Positions 48,658 to 57,397 of a stretch of 64,000 bases of DNA are shown here, piece by piece. The notes beneath the pieces were generated by a model. It was not told where the DNA came from and did not search any database. It was given only the letters and a program-made list of their open reading frames with translations. The stretch lies in contig JAIELW010000003.1 in the NCBI GenBank assembly GCA_019752575.1, forward strand, positions 1 to 64,000, written 5' to 3'. The translations under genes were made by a program, and so were the position numbers. Position 1 is the first letter of the stretch. Each line of letters begins with the position of its first letter. This stretch comes from Xanthobacteraceae bacterium. GTDB lineage: Bacteria > Pseudomonadota > Alphaproteobacteria > Rhizobiales > Xanthobacteraceae.

Positions 48658-49158
48658 ATGGATATCTGTACCGTACTCGGATTTCTGGCGCTCGCCGGAT
48701 GCACGGCGACGACGCAAGCGCCGCAGCAGCCTGCGTTCTACGACAACCTCGCGCGCGCCGAGGCCCAGTTGAACGTGAACGCGGCGGCGTCACTCCTATC
48801 CGATTATCGCCGCAGAAACGGCCTGCCGCCGGTCGAGATCGACGTGCGGCTGGTCGAGATGGCGGAGGCGCAGGCGAAAGCCATGGCGCAACGCAATCAG
48901 GTGACGCACGATCCGGGCGGAAAAAATTTCAACCGCCGTCTTGCCGCCTCCGGCTTCAACGCGAAGGGCGCCGCCGAAAATATCGGCGCGGGCTACCACA
49001 CGCTCGCGGAAGCTTTCTCCGGCTGGCGCGACTCGCCTTCGCACAATAAAAACATGCTGCTCTCCGGCGCGACCAAGATCGGGATCGCAACCGCCTACGC
49101 GCCGAATTCCAAATACAAAGTGTTCTGGGCGCTCGTACTCGCGGAGCCGGACAAGTAG
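48658..49158 (+). CDS. CAP (SCP/PR1) domain lipoprotein
   Basis: A 166-residue lipoprotein with lipobox LALAGC (C15 from this start) and a CAP domain: LLSDYRRRNGLPPVEID, MAQRNQVTHDPGG, AAENIGAGYHTLAEAFSGW and SPSHNKNML are the four signature blocks. Bacterial CAP proteins are extracytoplasmic; enzymatic activity is not established. ATG 48658 has GGGGA at 48648-48652; ATG 48643 is an alternative. The acyl-CoA ligase gene follows 33 bases later. Confidence 0.9.
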   Translation: MDICTVLGFLALAGCTATTQAPQQPAFYDNLARAEAQLNVNAAASLLSDYRRRNGLPPVEIDVRLVEMAEAQAKAMAQRNQVTHDPGGKNFNRRLAASGFNAKGAAENIGAGYHTLAEAFSGWRDSPSHNKNMLLSGATKIGIATAYAPNSKYKVFWALVLAEPDK

Positions 49159-49191
49159 CGCTACAACCTCCGGAAAGTCCGGAGAAGCGTA

Positions 49192-50808
49192 ATGCTGCCC
49201 AAGGCCTCAAGCTTTGACGAATTGACGCGGAATTTCCGCTGGCAGATTCCTGACCGCTACAACATCGGCGTCGATATCTCCGACAAATGGGCGGCCAAAG
49301 ACCCTGAGCGGGCCGCAATCGTGCACGTTCACCCCGACGGCCGCAGCGAGACGTTCTCGTTCCGCTGGCTTTCTGAAACTTCCAATCGCCTCGCGAATGT
49401 TTTGCGCGCGAAGGGCATCGAGCGCGGCGACCGCGTGATCATCTACATGCCGCAGGCGCCGGAAGTCGCTGCCTGTCATGCCGCGATCTACAAGCTCGGC
49501 GCGGTCGCGCTCCCCGTCGCCATCGTGTTCGGACCGGAAGCGATTTCCTATCGCCTGCAAAATTCCGGCGCGAAGGCCGTGATCACCAACGCGCAAGGTG
49601 CCGCAAAAGTAAAAGAAATTCGCAGCGAAGCGCCCGAGCTGAAACTCGTGATCTCCATCGAAGGCGCAAGCGACAGCGTCGAAGATTTCAGCACGCTCGT
49701 TTCCAAGGCGTCTTCATCGTTCACACCGGCCGATACCTCGCCCGACGATCCGGGTTTGATGATCTACACGTCAGGCACGACCGGTCAGCCGAAGGGCGCG
49801 CTGCACGGTCATCGCGTCGTGCTCGGGCATCTGCCGGGCGTGGAAATGCCGCACGATTTTTTCCCGCAGCCCGGCGATCTGTTCTGGACGCCCGCCGACT
49901 GGGCCTGGGCCGGCGGGCTTCTCGATGTGTTGCTGCCTTCGCTGCATCACGGCGTGCCGGTGGTATCGCGCAAGTTCGACAAATTCGATCCGGAAGAAGC
50001 CTACGCGCTGATGGCGAAGCACAACATTCGCAATGTCTTTATTCCGCCGACGGCGCTGCGCATGCTGCGTTCGGCAAAAAGCCCGCGCGGGCGGCACGAT
50101 CTCAAACTGCGCACGCTCGGCTCCGGCGGCGAGTCCTTGGGCGCCGAAACTTACGATTGGGGCAAGGAAGCCTTCGGCCTCATCATCAACGAGTTTTACG
50201 GCCAGACCGAATGCAATCTCGTACTCGGCTCCTGCCATATGCTCGGCGTGTCGAAACCCGGCGCAATCGGCAAAGCGATTCCCGGCCACGAAGTCGCAGT
50301 CATTCGCGAGGATGGTTCGGTCTGCAAGCCGGACGAACTTGGGCAGATCGCGGTGAAGCGACCGAACCCGGTGATGTTCCTCGGATATTGGAAACGCGAA
50401 GAGGCCACGCGCGAGAAGTTTATCGGCGACTGGATGCTCACCGGCGATCAAGGGATCATGGACACTGAGGGCTATTTCTTTTTCGTCGGCCGCGACGACG
50501 ACGTGATTACGTCATCGGGCTATCGCATCGGCCCCGGCGAAATCGAGGATTGTCTCATCCGCCATCCGGCGGTGGCGCTCGCGGCGGTCGTCGGCAAGCC
50601 GGACCCGATCCGCACCGAAATCGTGAAAGCATTCGTGCAGCTCAAGCCCGGTCATGCGGCGTCGGAAACGCTCGCCTCCGAAATCCAGAATTTCGTGAAG
50701 ACACAGCTCGCCGCGCATGAATATCCGCGCGAAGTCGCCTTCGTGGATTCGATGCCGATGACGACGACCGGGAAAGTGATCCGCCGCTTGCTGCGGGAGC
50801 AAGCCTGA
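49192..50808 (+). CDS. acyl-CoA synthetase (AMP-dependent, medium-chain/AcsM-like)
   Basis: A 538-residue adenylate-forming enzyme. The nucleotide motif YTSGTTGQPKGA is at about 191-202, followed by FYGQTECN, YWKREEATREKFIGDWMLTGDQG and the terminal catalytic lysine in MTTTGKVIRR. The overall layout matches acetyl/medium-chain acyl-CoA synthetases of the ACSM type (FWTPADWAW, GGL). It activates a short or medium carboxylic acid as CoA thioester; the exact chain is unknown. Lies after the CAP gene and before an intergenic palindrome. Confidence 0.9.
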   Translation: MLPKASSFDELTRNFRWQIPDRYNIGVDISDKWAAKDPERAAIVHVHPDGRSETFSFRWLSETSNRLANVLRAKGIERGDRVIIYMPQAPEVAACHAAIYKLGAVALPVAIVFGPEAISYRLQNSGAKAVITNAQGAAKVKEIRSEAPELKLVISIEGASDSVEDFSTLVSKASSSFTPADTSPDDPGLMIYTSGTTGQPKGALHGHRVVLGHLPGVEMPHDFFPQPGDLFWTPADWAWAGGLLDVLLPSLHHGVPVVSRKFDKFDPEEAYALMAKHNIRNVFIPPTALRMLRSAKSPRGRHDLKLRTLGSGGESLGAETYDWGKEAFGLIINEFYGQTECNLVLGSCHMLGVSKPGAIGKAIPGHEVAVIREDGSVCKPDELGQIAVKRPNPVMFLGYWKREEATREKFIGDWMLTGDQGIMDTEGYFFFVGRDDDVITSSGYRIGPGEIEDCLIRHPAVALAAVVGKPDPIRTEIVKAFVQLKPGHAASETLASEIQNFVKTQLAAHEYPREVAFVDSMPMTTTGKVIRRLLREQA

Positions 50809-50818
50809 ATAAAATTTG

Positions 50819-50908
50819 TCGTCATGCCCGGCCTTGTGCCGGGCATCCACGTCTTAACAACCCTTCAGGAAACAAGGCGTGAATGGCCGGGACGAGCCCG
50901 GCCATGAA
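50819..50908. repeat. intergenic REP-like palindromic element (Bradyrhizobium/Rhodopseudomonas type)
   Basis: Two hairpins face each other: tgcccgg (50825-50831)/ccgggca (50839-50845) and atggccggg (50883-50891)/cccggccat (50897-50905), with flanking cgtcatg and atgaag and a middle catccacgtctt ... aaggcgtgaatg. This cgtcatgcccgg-catccacg pattern is a familiar dispersed intergenic repeat of Bradyrhizobiaceae. It lies between the 3' ends of the convergent ligase and flippase genes, so it may also terminate transcription. Confidence 0.75.
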
Positions 50909-50912
50909 GAAG

Positions 50913-52331
50913 TTAGGCTGGTTTCCTCCAGACGAAGACGTGCAGATCGAGCTTGCGCTTGGTCACGAAGAACAGCATCAGCGATTCGAAAATCATCGCG
51001 GCAGAGATCGCGATTGCCGCGCCATAGAGCTTCAGGTGCGGGATCAGGATGAAGCAGAGCGACAGATTGACGACGAAGGCGCCGGCATAGATCAGCGCGC
51101 AGGATTTCTGCTCGCCGACCATGTTCAAGAGCCGCTCAACCGGGCCGACGCCCGCGCGCGCGAGTAAGCCGATTGCGAGCACAAACAGAAGCCCATAGCC
51201 GGAATCGAAGCCCTCGCCGAATAGTGCTAGCAGGAATTTGCCGATCACGAGCAGGCCGAGCGTGCCCGCGAGCGACGGCCAGAACGTCCACTTGATCGAG
51301 TCGGCGAGAAAGCGCTCGAGTTTTTCGCGCTCGTCCGCGACGTGGTACTCCGCAAAGCGATGCGCGGTTGCAGCCGCTACCGCGAAATAGACGAAGGCGA
51401 CCAGCGCCAGAATTTTCGTCGCCGCGTAATAGACCGCGACCTCGTCGGGCTCGACGAAAATCTCGAGCACGAGAATGTCGGTGTAGGTCAAAAGGAAATA
51501 GAAGCTCTCGACCAGAAAGATCGGAAACGCGGTCGTAAGCCAGAATTTCGTTTCGTATTTGCGGGGGCCAGCCGGGACTTTCTTGCGAAGGCGGAAGCCC
51601 ATCATCACCAATTGCGCGACGGTAACTAACCAATAAGCGAACACGGTGGAGGCCATCGCATAGAGCGCGGTGTTCGGCATGCCCGCGTAATGAAAGCCCG
51701 CCATGAACGCGAGGATTACGAGCGGGCGCACGATGTAGCCGGGCGCCAGCGCCATATCGATCCAGTTATAGGATCGCGAGATACCGTCCTGCGCGGCGCT
51801 GAGTGCATGCATCGGCAAGCATGCGCACATCAGCACGAGCGGCACGACATAGTGATTGTCGAGATGCTTTTGGAAGGCGAAGAGAACCGCGATCGTCACG
51901 CCTGCGACCGCTGTTGCGATCGCGACCACAAGCCAGCGGCTCGCGAAGATGTAGCCACGCAGCCGCGCGAAATCGCCTTGCGTCTGATATTCCGGAATGA
52001 AGCGTTGCGCCGCCGTGCACAGGCCAAGCGGCACGAGACTGCCGAGCAGCAACAGCCACGTCCAGACATAGACATAGATGCCGAATTCGTAGCGGCCCAT
52101 CCAGCGCGCGAGAATGATCTGCGAGAGGAACGCGACCGCCGCGCCCGCCACGCGAATGACGAAGGCGGTCGCCGCGCCACGCCGCGCGACCGAGTGATCG
52201 CTGGTACCCGTGAACAGACCGATGGCGCGCGCAATCAGCCCGCGCGCGATCGCGCGCAGATTGCGCTGTTCAGGCCGATCGTGATTGGCAATCAACACGC
52301 CAATCTTCCTGTCCCGGACTTTCGCCCGCAT
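50913..52331 (-). CDS. polysaccharide/oligosaccharide flippase family membrane protein
   Basis: A 472-residue integral membrane protein with about 12-14 helices and no soluble domain, of the MOP (MurJ/Wzx) superfamily. The segment RRGAATAFVIRVAGAAVAFLSQIILARWMG is the usual first helix pair, and the final helices end in TKRKLDLHVFVW. Likely moves a lipid-linked sugar across the inner membrane. No glycosyltransferase is adjacent, so the sugar is unknown. Flanked on both sides by a similar 20-base sequence (see findings). A charged 30-residue N-terminus precedes the first helix. Confidence 0.87.
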   Translation of the reverse strand: MRAKVRDRKIGVLIANHDRPEQRNLRAIARGLIARAIGLFTGTSDHSVARRGAATAFVIRVAGAAVAFLSQIILARWMGRYEFGIYVYVWTWLLLLGSLVPLGLCTAAQRFIPEYQTQGDFARLRGYIFASRWLVVAIATAVAGVTIAVLFAFQKHLDNHYVVPLVLMCACLPMHALSAAQDGISRSYNWIDMALAPGYIVRPLVILAFMAGFHYAGMPNTALYAMASTVFAYWLVTVAQLVMMGFRLRKKVPAGPRKYETKFWLTTAFPIFLVESFYFLLTYTDILVLEIFVEPDEVAVYYAATKILALVAFVYFAVAAATAHRFAEYHVADEREKLERFLADSIKWTFWPSLAGTLGLLVIGKFLLALFGEGFDSGYGLLFVLAIGLLARAGVGPVERLLNMVGEQKSCALIYAGAFVVNLSLCFILIPHLKLYGAAIAISAAMIFESLMLFFVTKRKLDLHVFVWRKPA

Positions 52332-52387
52332 TTTAGGAACAAGTATCAGAGTGCCGTTAAGAAACCCTTCAGGAAATGCGCGTGGCG

Positions 52388-52933
52388 TCAGCCCTTGAAG
52401 CCGCCGCCTTGCAGATACGCAATTTCCTCAGGCGTGGATTTGCGCCCCAATATCTCGTTCCGGTGCGGGAAACGCCCGAAGCGCGCAATCGCGTCGCGGT
52501 GGATCTCGGCATACTTAATGTTCTCTTGCTTGCCGCCGGCTTCCATCAGCGCCACGCAGCGCTGCTGATCGGAGAGCGCTTCGGAGTGCATGTAGGGCAT
52601 ATAGAAGAACGTATGCACTTCCGGATCGACCGCCTTGTCGCGGCCTTCCGCGATGGCGCGATCCGCAATCTGTTTTGCCTTTTCGTCCGACGCAAAAGCC
52701 TTCGGCGAGCCGCGAAACATGTTGCGCGGAAACTGATCGAACAGAAGCACCAGCGCGAGCGAGCCATAGGCCGAACGCTCCCAGTGTTCGAGTTCGCCGT
52801 GCATGCCGGCTTCGTAGGTTTCCAGAAATCGCGCGCGGATCTGTTCGTCGAACGCGGGATCGGGCTTGAACCATTTGTCCGGCCCCGCGTCCTTCCAGAA
52901 CAGAAAAATTTCCTCCGGTCGCGCTACTGCCAT
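52388..52933 (-). CDS. DUF924 family protein
   Basis: A 181-residue cytoplasmic helical protein of the DUF924 family: EIFLFWKDAGPDKWFKPDPAFD, LALVLLFDQFPRNMFRGSP, FFYMPYMHSE and FGRFPHRNEILGR are the conserved blocks. The fold is TPR-like; no function is assigned. Its ATG directly follows the stop of the fatty acyl-CoA ligase gene upstream, so they are probably co-transcribed. Confidence 0.92.
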   Translation of the reverse strand: MAVARPEEIFLFWKDAGPDKWFKPDPAFDEQIRARFLETYEAGMHGELEHWERSAYGSLALVLLFDQFPRNMFRGSPKAFASDEKAKQIADRAIAEGRDKAVDPEVHTFFYMPYMHSEALSDQQRCVALMEAGGKQENIKYAEIHRDAIARFGRFPHRNEILGRKSTPEEIAYLQGGGFKG

Positions 52934-54718
52934 TTAGAGTCTGTATGCCTTCGCCTGGATTTTCTCGTAGAGCCCGGCGTCCAGCGGAACATACGCGCCC
53001 TGTTGCGGATCGTTGAAGTAGACTTCGTCCTTCACCGCCGAAGGGTCGAAGCCTTCCTTCACGAGATCGACCTTGCGTTGTTTAAACGTGCCGGTGACAT
53101 CGAGTTCCCGCTTCAGACGAATAAAGATCGGCCGCGCATATTCGGGCAGCGATTTCGCGACATGCGCGCGCAAGGCGGCGAGATCGAGATGGCCGTTCGA
53201 GACGACCGCGATCATGCCGGCCTTGCCGTCATAGCCTTTGACGGGCACGCCATAGACCGTCGCTTCCTGCACACCGGGGAACACCGTGAAGGCCTCTGCA
53301 ACCTCGTTGGTCGAGACGTTCTCGCCCTTCCAGCGGAAGGTGTCGCCGATGCGGTCGATGAAATAGAAATAACCCTTGTTGTCCTGCCGCAGGAGATCGC
53401 CGGTACGGAACCAAGCGTCGCCCTTCTCGAAGACATCGTAGAGAATTTTCTTCTTCGTCGCTTCCGGATCGGCGTAACCCTCGAAACGGCTCGTGGGTTT
53501 GCTCGGGTCGTTCAGAATCTGACCGATCGCCTCGCCGACCTCGCCCGGCTCGCAGACGATGCAGAAGCCTTGCTTGTCGCGCACCGGCTGCTCGGCCTCG
53601 ACATCGAATTTCACGATGCGCGTCGGGAAGCGGTGCGCGAGATAGGAAGGCAGCCTGCCGACCGCGCCGGGCGTGCCGTCGAAGTTGAAGCTCGCGACAT
53701 TTCCTTCCGTCGCCGCGTAAAACTCCAGCACGCGCGGAATCCTGAAGCGCTCCTGGAACACCGGCCACACATCCGGCCGCATGCCGTTGCCGCAACAGAC
53801 GCGGATCGAATGCCTCTTCTCGTTGTCGTTCGGCGGTGCAGTGACGAGATAGCGGCATAGCTCGCCGATATAAATGAAGGCCGTGCACTTCCACTTGACG
53901 CAATCGTCCCAGAATTCGCGCGCCGAAAACTTCTCGCGGATGATGACGGTACCGCCGCCGATCAGCGTGGCACCCGTCGCGACCATGCCGCCATTCGAGT
54001 GATACATCGGCAGGCAGTCATACATGCGATCGGAAGGCTTGGTGCCGATCGCGCCGGCAAAGCCGTTCGCAGCCAACATCAGACGATAGTGATTGATATT
54101 CGCGGCTTTCGGCAGCCCGGTCGTGCCGCTCGTATAGATAAAGAGCGCGCGGTCGTTGATATCGAGATCAGGCCGGTCGGCGGCAGGAATGGAAGATTTG
54201 TCCATCGCCGCAACCGCGGGCTCGATGCGATCGTATTCGTTCGACTCGCCATGCACCCAGACTTTCGGCGTGCCGGAGATTTGCACCTTCGCGCCGTTGA
54301 AGGAATTCAGGAGCCGCGTATCCACAATGACGTGCTTGGGCGCGACAATCGAGATCGAATGAGCGAGCGGCGTGCCGGTGAGATTGGTGTTGAGCAACGC
54401 GACGACCCCACCCGCGCGCAGAATGCCAAGCCAGATCACGACATATTCGGGCCGGTTCAGCATCAGGAGGCAGACGACATCGCCCTTGCCGACGCCCTGC
54501 GCCCGCGCCCAGCGCGCATACTGGTTCGCACGCGCGTCGAGCTCGCGATAGGTGAAACGCTCGCGATCCGAGATCAGCGCTTCCTTGTCGCCGAACTTCC
54601 CGGCGAGGTCTTCGACCACCCACGGAAAGATGCGCTTCGGATTTTTCGCGATCGGTGTCGTCATGCGCAGCGTCGAAAGCGCGCCGCGCAGATATTTGAA
54701 CTCTTGAATGAGACCCAT
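52934..54718 (-). CDS. long-chain acyl-CoA synthetase (fatty-acid-transport-protein type)
   Basis: A 594-residue AMP-forming ligase of the FATP/very-long-chain branch. IYTSGTTGLPKAAN is at about 194-207, followed by EFYAATEGN, the RTGDLLRQDNKGYFYFIDRIGDTFRWKGENVST block (quoted in pieces) and TGTFKQRK. Activates long fatty acids, possibly at uptake. The ATG at 54718 has AGGGGAAG upstream and begins at the family N-terminus; 54796 would add 26 unmatched residues. This is a different branch from the ligase at 49192, so the two are not recent duplicates. Confidence 0.92.
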   Translation of the reverse strand: MGLIQEFKYLRGALSTLRMTTPIAKNPKRIFPWVVEDLAGKFGDKEALISDRERFTYRELDARANQYARWARAQGVGKGDVVCLLMLNRPEYVVIWLGILRAGGVVALLNTNLTGTPLAHSISIVAPKHVIVDTRLLNSFNGAKVQISGTPKVWVHGESNEYDRIEPAVAAMDKSSIPAADRPDLDINDRALFIYTSGTTGLPKAANINHYRLMLAANGFAGAIGTKPSDRMYDCLPMYHSNGGMVATGATLIGGGTVIIREKFSAREFWDDCVKWKCTAFIYIGELCRYLVTAPPNDNEKRHSIRVCCGNGMRPDVWPVFQERFRIPRVLEFYAATEGNVASFNFDGTPGAVGRLPSYLAHRFPTRIVKFDVEAEQPVRDKQGFCIVCEPGEVGEAIGQILNDPSKPTSRFEGYADPEATKKKILYDVFEKGDAWFRTGDLLRQDNKGYFYFIDRIGDTFRWKGENVSTNEVAEAFTVFPGVQEATVYGVPVKGYDGKAGMIAVVSNGHLDLAALRAHVAKSLPEYARPIFIRLKRELDVTGTFKQRKVDLVKEGFDPSAVKDEVYFNDPQQGAYVPLDAGLYEKIQAKAYRL

Positions 54719-54816
54719 TTTCTTCCCCTTACGGCCACGCACTTCACAGCGCCTTTCCGTAACGTCAGCTTCCGACAGGTTGCCGGAAGTGGGCAAGTGC
54801 GAAGAGGGAAAAAGAC

Positions 54817-55965
54817 CTAACGGTTTCCGAGGGCTAACGGGTTATCGGTCAGCGCCGCCTTATCAGGCATATCGACCTGCGGAACGCCCAGAAACGCATC
54901 GAACATTTTACGCACCGTTTCGGGCGGGAGGTCCTTGGTGATGCAGACCATACGGCTTCTGCGGTCGGCGTCGGGCCAGGCTTCGAGCCGCGCAGGCGGA
55001 TGCATCAGATGCTGCACAACATGGAACACGACCGGACGATCCGGGTCGTCGGCAAGCTGCACGATGCCCTTCATGCGGAGCAGTTTGTCGCCGTGGGCGG
55101 AGCGCATGAGATCGAGGAACATCTCGAGCGTATTCAGCGGAACCGGCTTGTCGGTCGCGATACTGAAGCTCTTGATCGAGGCGTCGTGGCGCGACGCCTG
55201 ATCGTGATTGTGATGATGATGATGGCCGTGCCCTTGGTGATGATGCGTATGCGCGTCTTCTTCCGCGGCAATCACCGCTTCCTCGCGCAGCCAACGCGAT
55301 ACATCGGGGATTTTCCGCTCCGGGTCGTATAGCCCCGCATTGAGCAATTCTTCAGCGCGCGCCTTGCCTTCGAGTAAGGTCGCGGATGGATTCAGACTCT
55401 TCAGCCGCTCACGAAGCGCGGGGAGCTGCGCAGCACCCTCCGGCAAATCCGTCTTCGTGATCACGATGCGGTCGGCCATCGCCGCCTGCTTCACCGCTTC
55501 TTCGTGGTTGTCGAGCGTCTTCATGCCGTTCACGGCATCGACCAGCGTGACGACGCCGTCGAGCCGGTAGCGCAGCGTGAGATAAGGCTGCGTCATGATG
55601 ATGTGAATAACGGAGGCCGGATCGGCGATGCCGGTGGTTTCGATCACCACGCGGTTGAAAGGCTTGCAGCGATTGTTGTCGCGTGCGCGCAACAGATTCT
55701 CGAGCGAGTTGACGAGATCGCCGCGCACCGAGCAGCACAGGCAGCCGCTCGCGAGCAGGATCACGCCTTCCTCCACGATCTCGTAGAGATTGTGGTCGAT
55801 GCCGATATCGCCGACCTCGTTCACGAGCACGGCGGCATCCGAAAGCGCCGGGTCTTTCAAGAGACGATTGAGCAGCGTGGTTTTGCCAGCACCGAGAAAG
55901 CCGGTGAAGACATTGAGCGGTATCGGCTCGATAGGTCCCGCCGATCTCGCGGGCTGATCGCTCAC
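54817..55965 (-). CDS. COG0523 (CobW-like) metal-dependent GTPase with His-rich loop
   Basis: A 382-residue G3E GTPase. Walker A GFLGAGKTT is at 22-30, the metal-binding motif C75-L-C77-C78 (SGCLCCSVRGD) is intact, and the base motif TKTD is at 170-173. A histidine-rich stretch (about 239-260, around 13 His) links the GTPase to the C-terminal CobW-C domain. Such proteins hand zinc, cobalt or another metal to client enzymes. The metal is not decided: the His-rich loop favours zinc or nickel; the only B12 genes in the window (cobST) are 20 kb away. Its ATG overlaps the stop of the D-Ala carboxypeptidase gene by four bases. Confidence 0.9.
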   Translation of the reverse strand: MSDQPARSAGPIEPIPLNVFTGFLGAGKTTLLNRLLKDPALSDAAVLVNEVGDIGIDHNLYEIVEEGVILLASGCLCCSVRGDLVNSLENLLRARDNNRCKPFNRVVIETTGIADPASVIHIIMTQPYLTLRYRLDGVVTLVDAVNGMKTLDNHEEAVKQAAMADRIVITKTDLPEGAAQLPALRERLKSLNPSATLLEGKARAEELLNAGLYDPERKIPDVSRWLREEAVIAAEEDAHTHHHQGHGHHHHHNHDQASRHDASIKSFSIATDKPVPLNTLEMFLDLMRSAHGDKLLRMKGIVQLADDPDRPVVFHVVQHLMHPPARLEAWPDADRRSRMVCITKDLPPETVRKMFDAFLGVPQVDMPDKAALTDNPLALGNR

Positions 55966-57230
55966 GATTCCGAATCCGGCCGCTTCTGCGGATTGGGCGC
56001 GACTTTCGGCAATCGCAGCGGCCTCTCGGGCTTCGCGTCTTCCTGCGGCCCGAAGCCTGCCGGCAGCGGCGCGAAAGCGGAATTCGATTTCGCAAGGTTA
56101 TGGCCCGGCGTGACGATTTCCATGCGCCCGTTCACAAAGGCAACCGCAATCGGCCGCCCGCGTTCGTCGCGCGCCGGTCCGGTGTGTACCCGGATCGGCT
56201 TCATCGACGGCGGCAATTCGCTCATCAGCGCGGCGCGGTTGAGCTTCAGCGCACGCAGCGCGTCTTCCGGCGTTTCGACATCGTCTTCGTCGAGTTCGTC
56301 GCCGGAGTCCGACATCGCAACACGGCGGTTGCGATTCTTGCCGCACATCTGTTCCCAGATGCTCGTGGGGTCCTGCGCGAGATTGGTAATCGCGGACACG
56401 CTTTTTGCGCCGCCAAGCAGTGTGTCGAGCGCCGCCCCGCTCTGGAAACCGCGCTCGAACAGCATCGCCGCCTGTTCGGAGCGTGCGATCGCGTTATGCG
56501 AACCGAGCACGACCGCGATCAGGCGCTTGTTGCCGCGATGCGCGGAAGCCACGAGATTGAACCCCGAAGCGCAGATAAAGCCGGTCTTCATACCGTCGGC
56601 GCCCGGATAGCGGTCGATCAGCCGGTTGTAATTGCGGAGCGTATGCTTGCCGAGCTGAAGCGAGGGAATCCGGAAATACATTTCGTGTTCCGGAAAGTCT
56701 TTGAAGAGAGCCAGCGCCAGAATTGCCATGTCGCGCGCGGTCGTGACCTGCTCGTCGTCCGGAAGCCCATGCGGATTCTTGAAGCGCGTTGCACTCATAC
56801 CGAGCGACTGCGCGGCCGCGTTCATCTCGAAGACGAACGCATCCTGTGTGCCCGAAACGCCTTCCGCGATGACGACCGCCATGTCGTTCGCGGATTTCAC
56901 CATCAAAAGCTTTATTGCGTTATCGAGCGTGACCGTCTGGCCCGCGGGAAAACCCGCCTTCGAAGGTAAAGTGGAGGCTGCGAACTGCGAAATCTTGAGA
57001 AGCGAAAAAGGATGCAGCTTGCCGTCGCGGATCGCCTTGAAGGCGACGTAGGTCGTCATCAATTTGGTCACGGACGCCGGATGCCAGGGCTTGCCCGCAT
57101 CCTGCTCGAGAATGACCTTGCCGCTGTCCGCTTCGATCAGCACATAGGGCCCGGCGGCCGCAGGAACGGCGAGCGCGGCGCTGGCGAAAAGCCCCAATAG
57201 AAACGGCCGAAAGCCGCTACCTGCAAACAT
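55962..57230 (-). CDS. D-alanyl-D-alanine carboxypeptidase (PBP5/6-like)
   Basis: A 422-residue periplasmic serine peptidase that removes the last D-alanine from peptidoglycan pentapeptides. Signal peptide cleaved after AAA (about 26); active-site motifs S53-V-T-K56, S113-A-N115 and K215-T-G217 are all present. The region after about 260 is longer and more acidic than in PBP5 and lacks an obvious C-terminal amphipathic membrane anchor, ending in PNPQKRPDSES. Translationally coupled to the downstream metal GTPase. Confidence 0.92.
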   Translation of the reverse strand: MFAGSGFRPFLLGLFASAALAVPAAAGPYVLIEADSGKVILEQDAGKPWHPASVTKLMTTYVAFKAIRDGKLHPFSLLKISQFAASTLPSKAGFPAGQTVTLDNAIKLLMVKSANDMAVVIAEGVSGTQDAFVFEMNAAAQSLGMSATRFKNPHGLPDDEQVTTARDMAILALALFKDFPEHEMYFRIPSLQLGKHTLRNYNRLIDRYPGADGMKTGFICASGFNLVASAHRGNKRLIAVVLGSHNAIARSEQAAMLFERGFQSGAALDTLLGGAKSVSAITNLAQDPTSIWEQMCGKNRNRRVAMSDSGDELDEDDVETPEDALRALKLNRAALMSELPPSMKPIRVHTGPARDERGRPIAVAFVNGRMEIVTPGHNLAKSNSAFAPLPAGFGPQEDAKPERPLRLPKVAPNPQKRPDSES

Positions 57231-57397
57231 CGAAAGTTATTCTCGTTTTGAAAGGCCTGAGAGCAAGGCCGGATAGCCCTCGAAGGTCATTTCAGACTCA
57301 TTCCTAACGCCGATTGAAGTGTCAGGCAAAGTATTCACCGCGCCGCGGCGATGGGCCTATAGTCCGAAAAAGCGCGAAATATGGCCCCGGAGTTCCC

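Noticed and set aside
52376-53860. 494-codon open frame on the plus strand opposite DUF924 and the FATP-type ligase
   Set aside because: It is the mirror of two well-supported minus-strand genes; its translation is Arg/His/Asp-rich with no domain. Such long shadows are common in GC-rich DNA.
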